From Polynucleobacter sp. MWH-Aus1W21 (GTDB lineage: Bacteria; Pseudomonadota; Gammaproteobacteria; Burkholderiales; Burkholderiaceae), in the NCBI RefSeq assembly GCF_018687275.1, contig NZ_CP061287.1, forward strand, positions 1,240,001 to 1,304,000: a DNA stretch of 64,000 nucleotides, in the 5' to 3' direction. Positions 49,792 to 58,609 of this stretch are shown here, one piece after another. Below the pieces are notes generated by a model that worked only from the letters and a program-made list of their open reading frames with translations, was not told the DNA's origin and searched no databases. The translations under genes and the position numbers were made by a program. Position 1 is the first letter of the stretch; the number at the start of each line of letters is the position of its first letter.

Positions 49792-51360
49792 TTATTTACC
49801 ATTAATGAATTTTGGAACCTGCCAGCCATCATCCTTCAGAGCGCTGGGTAATAAATCTTCAGGAATATCTTGATATGCAACTGGCCTTAAGAAGCGCCAG
49901 ATAGCCTCTGTACCCACTGAGGTTGTTCTACTATCCGATGTTGCGGGGAATGGTCCACCATGTACCATGGCATGACAAACTTCAACCCCTGTTGGATAGC
50001 CATTAAATAGAATACGCCCTACTTTGCGCTCCAAGATGCTCATGAGCTTTTGTATAAAAGCCTTGTTATCACTTGGGTCCATTAATACGGTAGCAGTAAG
50101 CTGACCTTCCAGACTGTTAGTAATAGCGAAAATATCTTCTTCCGTTTTGCATCGAATGACTAATGAGTTTGAGCCAAATACTTCATCACGTAAGGCATGA
50201 TCATTTAGGAATGCTTGCGCAGTCGTTACAAACAAACGCGCACGACATTGATTTGGGCCACTAACTTCTTGGGCTTGCGCAAGTAACTGCACATTACCAT
50301 TGTCTTTTAGCTTTCCCACTCCTGACTCAAAGGCTTGATGAATGCCTGGTGTTAGCATCGTGCCCGGTTGAGCAACCGAAATAAGGTCGGCGACTTTACT
50401 AATAAATGCATCTAATTCAGGGGCATCTTTAACAATCATTAGTCCAGGATTAGTGCAAAACTGACCGGACCCCATCAACATTGAATTCACAAATCCAGTT
50501 GCAATGGCATCAGCACGATTCTTGAGAGCCTCTGGGAGTAGATACACTGGATTAATGCTGCTCATCTCAGCGTAGACTGGAATGGGTTCAGAGCGAGCAG
50601 CCGCAATCTTCATTAAAGCTACGCCGCCAGAACGTGAGCCTGTGAAGCCAACAGCTTTTACACGAGGATCGGCTACTAAAGCAGAACCAATGTCAGCTCC
50701 TGAACCAAATAATAAGGAGAAGGTGCCTTCTGGCATACCGCATGACTTCACCGCAGCTTGTATTACTTGGCCAACTAACTCTGAAGTTCCAGGATGCGCG
50801 GAATGGCCTTTAACGACTACTGGGCAGCCTGCAGCTAATGCAGAAGCGGTATCGCCACCTGCCACTGAAAAAGCTAATGGAAAATTACTTGCCCCAAAAA
50901 CAACCACTGGCCCCAAGGGAATATGACGCAAACGAATATCGGAACGTGGTAGCGGAGTACGATTAGGCATTGCAGTGTCAATCTTGACGCCTAACCAGCG
51001 ACCTGCTCTTACCTCTTCAGCAAAGAGTTTAAGTTGATTCATCGTGCGACCAAGCTCACCCTCTAAGCGAGCCTTTGGTAGGCCTGACTCCAAGCCAGCA
51101 CGCTCAATAATAGCTGGTCCATTAGCAGCTAAATTAGCAGCGATCTGCTCTAAGAACTTGGCACGCGTTTCAAGATCAGTCTCACGGTACGTATCAAATG
51201 CTTGTTCGGCCAATGCGCAAGCACGATCAACTTCTTGAGCACTTCCGCCTAAATAAGCAGGCTCAAGATTTTCACCTGTTGCAGGATTGACAGCGTAAAT
51301 GGCCTTTTTTGAACCTTTAACTAAATCTTGTCCAATAATCATGTTTCCTGCGATAGTCAT
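49792..51360 (-). CDS. 2-Oxoglutarate semialdehyde dehydrogenase (aldehyde dehydrogenase, NADP+)
   Basis: The 522-residue enzyme has aldehyde-dehydrogenase motifs: VVFGASNFPLAFSVAGGDTA, FTGSRSGGVALMKIAAARSE and catalytic Cys in MGSGQFCTNPGL. Its length and pattern match the NADP-dependent semialdehyde group (KGSADH type II/III). In hexarate breakdown it makes 2-oxoglutarate from the KdgD product. The role is supported by gudD and kdgD in the same operon. Confidence 0.9.
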   Translation of the reverse strand: MTIAGNMIIGQDLVKGSKKAIYAVNPATGENLEPAYLGGSAQEVDRACALAEQAFDTYRETDLETRAKFLEQIAANLAANGPAIIERAGLESGLPKARLEGELGRTMNQLKLFAEEVRAGRWLGVKIDTAMPNRTPLPRSDIRLRHIPLGPVVVFGASNFPLAFSVAGGDTASALAAGCPVVVKGHSAHPGTSELVGQVIQAAVKSCGMPEGTFSLLFGSGADIGSALVADPRVKAVGFTGSRSGGVALMKIAAARSEPIPVYAEMSSINPVYLLPEALKNRADAIATGFVNSMLMGSGQFCTNPGLMIVKDAPELDAFISKVADLISVAQPGTMLTPGIHQAFESGVGKLKDNGNVQLLAQAQEVSGPNQCRARLFVTTAQAFLNDHALRDEVFGSNSLVIRCKTEEDIFAITNSLEGQLTATVLMDPSDNKAFIQKLMSILERKVGRILFNGYPTGVEVCHAMVHGGPFPATSDSRTTSVGTEAIWRFLRPVAYQDIPEDLLPSALKDDGWQVPKFINGK

Positions 51361-51390
51361 AAAGCGCTTTCTTATTTGTATTAATAATAT

Positions 51391-52725
51391 TTATCGAACC
51401 ATACAAGGCATTTTGTTATTGAATTTCCAGTTTGGAATCAAGAACTGCATTGCAATACCATCATCGCGAGCGCCTAATGCTTTTTCTTTATAAAGGCGAT
51501 GGGCTTTTTCTACCTCTTGCATATCTAACTCCACACCAAGGCCTGGTTTTTTAGGAACCTGAACATGTCCACCTTTGATTTGAAATGGCTCTTTAGTTAA
51601 ACGTTGACCATCCTGCCAAATCCAATGTGTATCAATAGCCGTAATCTTGCCGGGAGCTGCAGCAGCAACATGAGTAAACATCGCCAATGAAATATCAAAA
51701 TGATTATTAGAATGTGAACCCCAAGTTAAGCCCCACTCGTGGCACATTTGAGCTACACGCACTGAACCGGCCATTGTCCAAAAATGAGGGTCAGCTAACG
51801 GTATGTCCACAGATTGCAATTGAATAGAGTGCCGCATTTCACGCCAATCCGTAGCAACCATATTGGTTGCCGTTGGTAATCCAGTAGCACGACGGAACTC
51901 CGCCATCACTTCACGCCCTGAAAATACCCCCTCCGCACCACATGGGTCTTCCGCATAAGCCAATATGCCGTGCATATCACGCATTAAACGAATTGCATCT
52001 TTTAGCAACCAGCCGCCATTAGGATCTAAAGTTACTCGCGCATCTGGGAATATTTTTGCAAGCGCAGTCACAGCCTCAACTTCCGCTTCTCCAGACAACA
52101 CTCCGCCTTTGAGCTTGAAGTCACTAAAGCCATACTTCTCATAAGAAGCTTCAGCCAGACGAACCACTGCTTCAGGAGTCATTGCAACTTCGTTGCGTAC
52201 CCTAAACCAAGCATCATCAGAGTCTTTTTCAGAGCGATAGGCAAGATCTGTTTTAGATTTATCCCCTACAAAGAACAAGTATCCAAGCATCTCAACAGAA
52301 TCGCGTTGTTTGCCATCACCCAACAGCTCGGCAACAGGAACACCTAAATGCTTGCCGAGCAAATCCAGTAATGCAGCCTCTAGAGCCGTAACAACATGTA
52401 CCGTGGTGCGCAGATCAAATGTCTGTAAACCGCGACCCCCCGTATCGAGATTAGCGAACTTTTCCCTCACTGCATTTAAAGAGGATTTGTATGCCCCAAT
52501 AGATGAGCCGACAATAATTTCTGAACACCTATTTAAAGTGTCTTCAATTTTTTGTCCGCCCGGAACCTCGCCAACACCGACGTTACCTGCGTTGTCGCGA
52601 AGAATCACAATATTACGAGTGAAATACGGACCATGCGCCCCGCTCAAGTTCATCAGCATACTGTCTTCCCCTGCAACAGGGATCACTTGCATGCTTGTAA
52701 TGATGGGGGTAGAGGGTGTATTCAT
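51391..52725 (-). CDS. gudD: D-Glucarate dehydratase
   Basis: A 444-residue enolase-superfamily enzyme, almost the length of E. coli GudD (446). It has MLMNLSGAHGPYFTRNIVIL, the catalytic lysine motif FSDFKLKGG, metal ligands in TLDPNGGW and AEDPCGAEG, TNMVATDWRE and the catalytic His in WGSHSNNHFDISLA. It dehydrates D-glucarate (and L-idarate) to 5-keto-4-deoxy-D-glucarate, the KdgD substrate. Confidence 0.93.
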   Translation of the reverse strand: MNTPSTPIITSMQVIPVAGEDSMLMNLSGAHGPYFTRNIVILRDNAGNVGVGEVPGGQKIEDTLNRCSEIIVGSSIGAYKSSLNAVREKFANLDTGGRGLQTFDLRTTVHVVTALEAALLDLLGKHLGVPVAELLGDGKQRDSVEMLGYLFFVGDKSKTDLAYRSEKDSDDAWFRVRNEVAMTPEAVVRLAEASYEKYGFSDFKLKGGVLSGEAEVEAVTALAKIFPDARVTLDPNGGWLLKDAIRLMRDMHGILAYAEDPCGAEGVFSGREVMAEFRRATGLPTATNMVATDWREMRHSIQLQSVDIPLADPHFWTMAGSVRVAQMCHEWGLTWGSHSNNHFDISLAMFTHVAAAAPGKITAIDTHWIWQDGQRLTKEPFQIKGGHVQVPKKPGLGVELDMQEVEKAHRLYKEKALGARDDGIAMQFLIPNWKFNNKMPCMVR

Positions 52726-52743
52726 AAAAGACTCATACTCAAT

Positions 52744-53709
52744 TTAGTTAGCAGTAATTTTTCGTGACTCAATGAGCTTTTTCCAGCGCACAGCTTCTTC
52801 CGCCTGGAACTTTGCAAATTGCTCGGGGGTATTGGCCACAACTTCAAAGCCAATGTCTATAAACCCCTTTTTTACCTGAGGATCATTCAATGCACTCACA
52901 ATACCTTTAGCAATCTTGTCCTTCACATCAGCTGGTAGGCCCTTAGGAGCTAAGGCTGCTTGCCATGAGTAAATTACCATGTCATTTACGCCTGCTTCTT
53001 TCATAGTTGGAGTATTAGGTATGACTGGTGAACGCTTAGAGCCAGTCATCGCTAGCGGGCGCAACTTACCCGCGTTGATGTATTGAATCACTGCATTCAC
53101 ATTTGCAAATTGAGCATCAACTGTTCCACCAATCAAATCGGTAATAGCTGGAGCACCACCTTTATAAGGTACATGAACGCCTTCAGTATTGGTTTGATCC
53201 CATAAAATTTCTGCAGTCAAATGATCTGAAGATCCTGTTCCAGCAGAGCTAAAAGTAATTTTGTTGGGATTCGCCTTCATTGCAGCTACGAGATCGCCAA
53301 CCGTTTTATACGGGGAATTCGTTGGAACAACCAAGACATTAGGCGACTGAAGTCCTACTGTTAGAAAATCAAAATCCTTGGCTGGGTCATATTGCAGGTT
53401 CGGAATCAAATACGGGACAATTACTAACGGCCCTAAAGAGGTAACAAATAAGGTGTAACCATCTGGCGCGGCACGCTTTACAAAAGTCGCTCCGATGGTG
53501 CCAGTAGCACCTGCCTTGTTATCTACCAATACACCTTGACCCCATTGACTCTGAAGCTTTGGTGCAATTGCACGAGCCATTTGGTCAGTTGAACCGCCAG
53601 GCGGGAAAGGCACAACAATTGTCACAGGTTTATTTGGAAATGCCTGCGCTAATACTGTCGCAGAAAATGCAACACCCATCAAGCTAATAAATAATTTAGA
53701 TAATTTCAT
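52744..53709 (-). CDS. Bug-family substrate-binding protein
   Basis: The 321-residue secreted protein has a signal peptide (ending VLAQAFPNKP), VTIVVPFPPGGSTDQMARAI, LVDNKAGATGTIGATFVKRA, PDGYTLFVTS and HVPYKGGAPAITDLIGGTVD. It lies between kdgD and gudD in the operon, 18 bases upstream of gudD, so a hexarate is the most likely ligand. Confidence 0.92.
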   Translation of the reverse strand: MKLSKLFISLMGVAFSATVLAQAFPNKPVTIVVPFPPGGSTDQMARAIAPKLQSQWGQGVLVDNKAGATGTIGATFVKRAAPDGYTLFVTSLGPLVIVPYLIPNLQYDPAKDFDFLTVGLQSPNVLVVPTNSPYKTVGDLVAAMKANPNKITFSSAGTGSSDHLTAEILWDQTNTEGVHVPYKGGAPAITDLIGGTVDAQFANVNAVIQYINAGKLRPLAMTGSKRSPVIPNTPTMKEAGVNDMVIYSWQAALAPKGLPADVKDKIAKGIVSALNDPQVKKGFIDIGFEVVANTPEQFAKFQAEEAVRWKKLIESRKITAN

Positions 53710-53725
53710 TTTTATCTCCTTTTAA

Positions 53726-54637
53726 TTATTGAGGACCAAGTTTTTTAATTAATGCTTCCAACTCTTCATATTCTGCTGGCTTTAAATCTGTTAACGGCGC
53801 ACGCACAGGACCGGCATCATGTCCAACGATCTTTGCACCTGCTTTAATGATGCTTACAGCATAACCAGGATCGCGATTACGAATCTTTAGATAAGGCATA
53901 AAGAATTCACGTAATAAATGATGTTGTGTTTTTAAATCATCAGACTTCACAGCATGGTAAAAATCCATCGCTGTTTTTGGAATGAAATTAAAGACGGCGG
54001 ATGAGTAGACAGGAGTGCCAAGCGCCTTATAGGCTGCAGCGTAAACTTCTGCAGTTGGTAGGCCACCCAGGTAAGAAAACCGATCACCCATCTTCATGTA
54101 AATAGAAGACATGATTTCAATATTGCCCACACCATCTTTAAAGCCAATGAGATTTGGACAGCGATCGGCAAGAATAGCCAAAGATTCTGGCGTGAGCTTC
54201 GTAACATTACGGTTATAAACAATCACACCAAACTTCACGCTCTTACAGACTTGCTCTACGTGAGCGATTAAACCTTCCTGACCTGCTTCCATCAAATAAT
54301 GTGGGAGCAACAAAATTCCGTGAGCACCCTGACGCTCCGCTTCTTGAGCGCACTCAATTGCAAAGCGGGTTGAGCCACCGGCACCCGCAATGATCGGCAC
54401 CTTACCTTTACAGGTTTGCACTGCAGTTTTAATAATCTCTGGATACTCATACCCATCAATTGAGAAAAACTCCCCAGTTCCACCTGCGGCAAATAATGCG
54501 CTGGCCCCGTATGGCGCCAACCATTCCAAACGTTCTGCATATCCCCTTGGATTGAAATTACCTTGTTGATCAAAATCCGTTACCGGGAATGACAATAGGC
54601 CATCAGAAACGATTGTTTTTAGGTCTTGGGGGTTCAT
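53726..54637 (-). CDS. kdgD: 5-Dehydro-4-deoxyglucarate dehydratase
   Basis: A 303-residue class I aldolase-fold enzyme (DapA/NAL family): SDGLLSFPVTDFDQQGNFNP, FAAGGTGEFFSIDGYEYPEI, the tyrosine in GVIVYNRNVTKLTPE and the Schiff-base lysine in NLIGFKDGVGNIE. It dehydrates and decarboxylates 5-keto-4-deoxyglucarate to 2-oxoglutarate semialdehyde. It is the first gene of the minus-strand operon. AAGGAAGA stands before the ATG. Confidence 0.93.
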   Translation of the reverse strand: MNPQDLKTIVSDGLLSFPVTDFDQQGNFNPRGYAERLEWLAPYGASALFAAGGTGEFFSIDGYEYPEIIKTAVQTCKGKVPIIAGAGGSTRFAIECAQEAERQGAHGILLLPHYLMEAGQEGLIAHVEQVCKSVKFGVIVYNRNVTKLTPESLAILADRCPNLIGFKDGVGNIEIMSSIYMKMGDRFSYLGGLPTAEVYAAAYKALGTPVYSSAVFNFIPKTAMDFYHAVKSDDLKTQHHLLREFFMPYLKIRNRDPGYAVSIIKAGAKIVGHDAGPVRAPLTDLKPAEYEELEALIKKLGPQ

Positions 54638-54669
54638 GAATCTTCCTTAACTCAGAGTTTTGTGATAAA

Positions 54670-54723
54670 TGGTAGCGCTACCAAATAAAGTAGAATGTTA
54701 GCGGTACCATTTACTCTTGTCAA
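54670..54723 (-). promoter_or_regulatory. Promoter of the kdgD-gudD operon with two LacI-type operators
   Basis: Minus-strand -35 TTGACA (54718-54723) and -10 TAACAT (54695-54700) are 17 bases apart. Operator TGGTACCGCTAACA (54696-54709, minus strand) overlaps the -10 and the spacer. A perfect palindrome TGGTAGCGCTACCA (54670-54683) lies 26 bases downstream, centre to centre. Confidence 0.75.
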
Positions 54724-54753
54724 ACCTTTTAATACTAGGGTTTATACCTAAAT

Positions 54754-55782
54754 CTAGGCGGTATCTCGCTCGATGATGGAAAAGCCTACATTAACGATAG
54801 GTTCTGCGATCGTTTTACCTTCAGCTCTATCCATCAGGTATTGAGCTGCAAGTTCACCGATCTTTCCGCCGTTAATTCGGACGGTTGATAAAGCTGGCAG
54901 CATATCCGCTACAAACGGAACATCACCAAAACCCATCACTGCGATTTGATTTGGCACGCTAATTTTCTTCGCCCTAGCCTCTGTCAGAGCGCCTAATGCC
55001 AATAAGTCAGAACTACAAAATACCGCGTCTGACTTAGGCGCCTTACTTAATATCTCAGCCATGGCGTGACGTCCACTACGAATTGAGCGCTCGGAGCCGA
55101 CGTTAACAACAAAAGGCTTAGGTAATCCTACCTCTAGTGCTGCCGCGATAAATGCAACTGTTCTACGATCTGCTCGTTCATCGCCTGCACGAATGACTGC
55201 CAACTGCTTTCTACCCTTTTCAATAAAGTACTTAGCGACCGCTAAGCCAATATCTGCATGGGAGAAGCCGATTAGCATATCGATTGGAGTGGGCGTTAAA
55301 TCCCAAGTTTCTACAACCGGTATTCCAGCCGCCATTAAGCGAGTGCGCCCTTTACCCGGCTGCATTACACCAGTTAAAAATATGCCATCTGGACGTCGAC
55401 CAATAACCGAATCCAATAGAAGCTCTTCGCGATCTGCAGAGTATGCAGATTGACCTAGCATTAATTGATAGCCCGCATCAAACAAAGTGTTATTCAAGGC
55501 CTCAATTGTTTCATTGAATACCGAAATTACCGTACTTGGAACTACTGCGGCAATAAGCTTACTTCTAGAGGAGGCTAAGCCGCCTGCCATACGATTAGGT
55601 ACGTAACCAGTACGTGCAACAGCGTCTTCCACCTTTTTTAACAACTCAGGAGAAACCTGCTCAGGCTTATTAATTGCTCTAGATGCAGTGATTGGAGAAA
55701 CCCCTGCCAAACGCGCCACATCATGCAGCGTAATTGCACCGCTACCGCGGCGACTTCGTCTACTAGATTCAATATCACTCAT
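54754..55782 (-). CDS. LacI/GalR-family transcriptional regulator of the hexarate module
   Basis: A 342-residue regulator: helix-turn-helix ITLHDVARLAGVSPITASRA with hinge helix VPNRMAGGLASSRSKLIAAV, then a periplasmic-binding-like ligand domain (IDMLIGFSHADIGLAVAKYF, AVMGFGDVPFVADMLP). The HTH (SPITASRA) resembles GntR/GudR-type sugar-acid repressors. Three palindromes of the form TGRTAGCGCTAYCA flank it and fit its expected site type. It is divergent from garD and shares that promoter region, so autoregulation is likely. Confidence 0.9.
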   Translation of the reverse strand: MSDIESSRRSRRGSGAITLHDVARLAGVSPITASRAINKPEQVSPELLKKVEDAVARTGYVPNRMAGGLASSRSKLIAAVVPSTVISVFNETIEALNNTLFDAGYQLMLGQSAYSADREELLLDSVIGRRPDGIFLTGVMQPGKGRTRLMAAGIPVVETWDLTPTPIDMLIGFSHADIGLAVAKYFIEKGRKQLAVIRAGDERADRRTVAFIAAALEVGLPKPFVVNVGSERSIRSGRHAMAEILSKAPKSDAVFCSSDLLALGALTEARAKKISVPNQIAVMGFGDVPFVADMLPALSTVRINGGKIGELAAQYLMDRAEGKTIAEPIVNVGFSIIERDTA

Positions 55783-55803
55783 ATAGGTACTTGCATCTCA
55801 AAT

Positions 55804-55831
55804 TTGATAGCGCTATCATTTCTGTCATAAT
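55804..55831 (+). promoter_or_regulatory. Promoter of the garD operon with LacI-type operator
   Basis: TGATAGCGCTATCA (55805-55818) is a perfect palindrome of the same kind as those before kdgD. It overlaps a -35 TTGATA (55804-55809); a -10 CATAAT (55826-55831) follows at 16-base spacing. Confidence 0.75.
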
Positions 55832-55870
55832 CTCATAAAATTACATTTGACGCTAATTTCTTAGGACCTA

Positions 55871-57424
55871 GTGATGATACCGCTGACAATCAGCATGAAT
55901 GAGCGCGATAACGTGGCAATTGTTGCCAATGACGGTGGCTTGCCTGCAGGAACCACCTTGTCATCCGGCCTTATCTTGAAAGAACATGTTCCCCAAGGTC
56001 ACAAGGTTGCTTTGGTAGATTTAGCAATTGATGTCCCTGTTATTCGCTACGGCATTCCGATTGGATATGCCGCTCAAGCTATCCCTGCTGGAAGTTGGGT
56101 TAGCGAGGTGCTATTAAAAATGCCCGATGCGCGCGAACTAGATAACTTACCTATCGCAACCGTTAAGCCTGCGCCTCAAGTGCCACTAGAAGGTTATACC
56201 TTTGAAGGCTATCGGAATGCAGATGGCTCAGTTGGCACTAGAAACATTCTGGCAATCACCACTACAGTTCAATGTGTCTCAGGCGTAGTTGATTACGCAG
56301 TACAGCGAATTAAAACAGAACTACTCCCAAAGTATCCTAATGTGGATGATGTAGTCGGCATTGAACACACTTACGGTTGTGGTGTTGCTATTGATGCGGA
56401 TGGGGCTGATATTCCCATTCGCACATTAAGAAATATCAGCCTTAATCCCAACTTCGGCGGCGAGGTTATGGTGGTGAGTTTGGGCTGTGAAAAACTCCAG
56501 CCCAATCGCCTTCTACCTCCCGGTAGTATTCCTATTGCTGATCAGCGCGGCAGTAACGAAGCGCTTGATGTGGTTTGCCTGCAAGACGATGAGCATGTTG
56601 GCTTCATGTCGATGATTGACTCCATCATGGATTCTGCGAAAGTCCATTTAGAAAAACTGAATGCTCGCAAACGTGAAACCGTACCTGCAAGCGAGCTCGT
56701 CGTTGGAGTTCAATGTGGTGGCAGTGATGCCTTCTCTGGCGTAACGGCCAATCCAGCAGTAGGCTTTTGTACTGATCTTTTGGTGCGTGCCGGTGCTAGC
56801 GTGATGTTCTCTGAAGTAACTGAAGTCAGAGATGGCATAGATCAACTCACCTCTAGAGCAACTACACCAGAGGTTGCCCAAGCAATGATTGATGAAATGG
56901 CTTGGTATGACGCATATCTAAAACGGGGTAGCGTAGATAGAAGCGCCAATACAACTCCAGGTAATAAAAAAGGTGGTTTATCGAATATCGTAGAAAAGGC
57001 GATGGGATCCATCATCAAATCAGGAACCTCGCCTATCTCTGGCGTTCTTGCCCCAGGCAATAAGCTCAAGCAAAAAGGATTGATTTTTGCAGCTACCCCT
57101 GCAAGTGACTTCATTTGCGGAACGCTGCAGCTAGCAGCCGGCATGAATCTTCATGTCTTTACCACTGGACGCGGCACACCTTATGGATTGGCTGCCGTAC
57201 CCGTAATCAAGGTAGCCACCAGGACTGATCTAGCACGTCGCTGGAATGATCTTATGGACATTAATGCAGGGAAGATTGCTGATGGCACAGCTAGCATTGA
57301 AGATATTGGCTGGGAAATGTTTCACATGATGCTAGAAGTCGCTAGCGGCCACAAAAAAACATTTGCAGAGCAATGGAAATTACATAACTCCATTGCGCTC
57401 TTCAACCCGGCACCAGTTACCTAA
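55871..57424 (+). CDS. garD: Galactarate dehydratase (GarD-like)
   Basis: A 517-residue UxaA-family enzyme with the SAF domain (residues about 8-85), EGYRNADGSVGTRNILAITT, EHTYGCGVAIDADGADIPIR, VQCGGSDAFSGVTANPAVG and HVFTTGRGTPYGLAAVPVIK. The C-terminal LHNSIALFNPAPVT is nearly that of E. coli GarD (523 residues). It dehydrates D-galactarate to 5-keto-4-deoxyglucarate, joining the KdgD route. First gene of the plus-strand operon. Confidence 0.92.
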   Translation: MMIPLTISMNERDNVAIVANDGGLPAGTTLSSGLILKEHVPQGHKVALVDLAIDVPVIRYGIPIGYAAQAIPAGSWVSEVLLKMPDARELDNLPIATVKPAPQVPLEGYTFEGYRNADGSVGTRNILAITTTVQCVSGVVDYAVQRIKTELLPKYPNVDDVVGIEHTYGCGVAIDADGADIPIRTLRNISLNPNFGGEVMVVSLGCEKLQPNRLLPPGSIPIADQRGSNEALDVVCLQDDEHVGFMSMIDSIMDSAKVHLEKLNARKRETVPASELVVGVQCGGSDAFSGVTANPAVGFCTDLLVRAGASVMFSEVTEVRDGIDQLTSRATTPEVAQAMIDEMAWYDAYLKRGSVDRSANTTPGNKKGGLSNIVEKAMGSIIKSGTSPISGVLAPGNKLKQKGLIFAATPASDFICGTLQLAAGMNLHVFTTGRGTPYGLAAVPVIKVATRTDLARRWNDLMDINAGKIADGTASIEDIGWEMFHMMLEVASGHKKTFAEQWKLHNSIALFNPAPVT

Positions 57425-57442
57425 TGTACATAGAGAAATTTA

Positions 57443-58573
57443 ATGACTACTCAAGACAAAATTAAATCCGTTCGCGTTTCCTCCTGCTACCTACCTTTAG
57501 CAAATCCTATTAGTGATGCAAAGGTATTAACAGGTCGTCAAAAACCCATGACTGAAATCGTGATTCTTTTTGTAGAAATCACGACTGAGAATGGGTTTGA
57601 AGGAGTTGGATTTAGTTACTCTAAACGTGCCGGCGGCCCTGGACAATATGCTCACGCAAAAGAAATTGCCCCTACTTTAATCGGCGAAGATCCAAGTGAT
57701 ATTGCCAAGATTTGGGACAAACTTTGTTGGGCAGGTGCATCTGTTGGCCGCAGTGGAATGTCCACGCAAGCTATTGGCGCCTTTGACGTAGCGCTTTGGG
57801 ATTTAAAAGCAAAACGTGCAGGATTGTCCCTAGCCAAACTATTGGGCTCGCATCACGATTCAGTGCCTTGCTATAACACCTCTGGCGGCTTTTTACATAC
57901 GCCAATTGATCAACTACTAGTTAACGCAAAAGCATCCATTGAGCGTGGGATTGGTGGCATCAAATTAAAAGTAGGCCAACCAGATCATGCTAAGGATATT
58001 GAACGTGTTACCGCCGTGCGAAAGCATTTAGGTGACGGCACACCAATCATGGTTGATGCAAACCAACAATGGGATCGTCCAACTGCTCAACGTATGTGTC
58101 GCATCTTCGAACAATTTAATCTGATTTGGATTGAAGAGCCATTAGATGCTTATGACCACGAGGGGCATGCAGCATTGGCAGCACAATTCGATACCCCTAT
58201 TGCTACCGGCGAGATGTTAACTAGTGCCGGGGAGCATTGGGACCTCATTCGTCATCGTGCAGCAGATTACTTAATGCCAGACGGCCCTAGAGTTGGCGGC
58301 ATTACACCCTTCCTCAAAATTGCAGGTTTAGCTGAACACGCTGGACTCATGTTGGCACCCCACTTTGCTATGGAGCTACATATTCATCTGGCCGCCGCAT
58401 ACCCAAAACAATCCTGGGTTGAGCATTTTGAGTGGCTCGAACCATTGTTTAATGAGCGCATTGAAATCAAAGATGGCCGCATGCTAGTTCCAACCAGACT
58501 TGGCCTGGGAGTATCCATCAGCGAACAGGCTCGCTCATGGGTACGAGAGAGCGCAGAGATTGGCACAATGTAA
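57443..58573 (+). CDS. L-Talarate/galactarate dehydratase (mandelate racemase subgroup)
   Basis: The 376-residue enolase-superfamily enzyme has SKRAGGPGQYAHAKEIAP, WAGASVGRSGMSTQAIGAFD, the catalytic GGIKLKVGQP (K-x-K), metal ligands in MVDANQQWD, IEEPLDAYDHEGH and ATGEM, and the His in LAPHFAMELHIHLAAAYP. This pattern is that of Salmonella talarate/galactarate dehydratase. It also yields 5-keto-4-deoxyglucarate. Follows garD by 18 bases. Confidence 0.9.
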   Translation: MTTQDKIKSVRVSSCYLPLANPISDAKVLTGRQKPMTEIVILFVEITTENGFEGVGFSYSKRAGGPGQYAHAKEIAPTLIGEDPSDIAKIWDKLCWAGASVGRSGMSTQAIGAFDVALWDLKAKRAGLSLAKLLGSHHDSVPCYNTSGGFLHTPIDQLLVNAKASIERGIGGIKLKVGQPDHAKDIERVTAVRKHLGDGTPIMVDANQQWDRPTAQRMCRIFEQFNLIWIEEPLDAYDHEGHAALAAQFDTPIATGEMLTSAGEHWDLIRHRAADYLMPDGPRVGGITPFLKIAGLAEHAGLMLAPHFAMELHIHLAAAYPKQSWVEHFEWLEPLFNERIEIKDGRMLVPTRLGLGVSISEQARSWVRESAEIGTM

Positions 58574-58609
58574 TCTGAAAATTACATTAACAGAGAAAAT
58601 TAAACTCAT

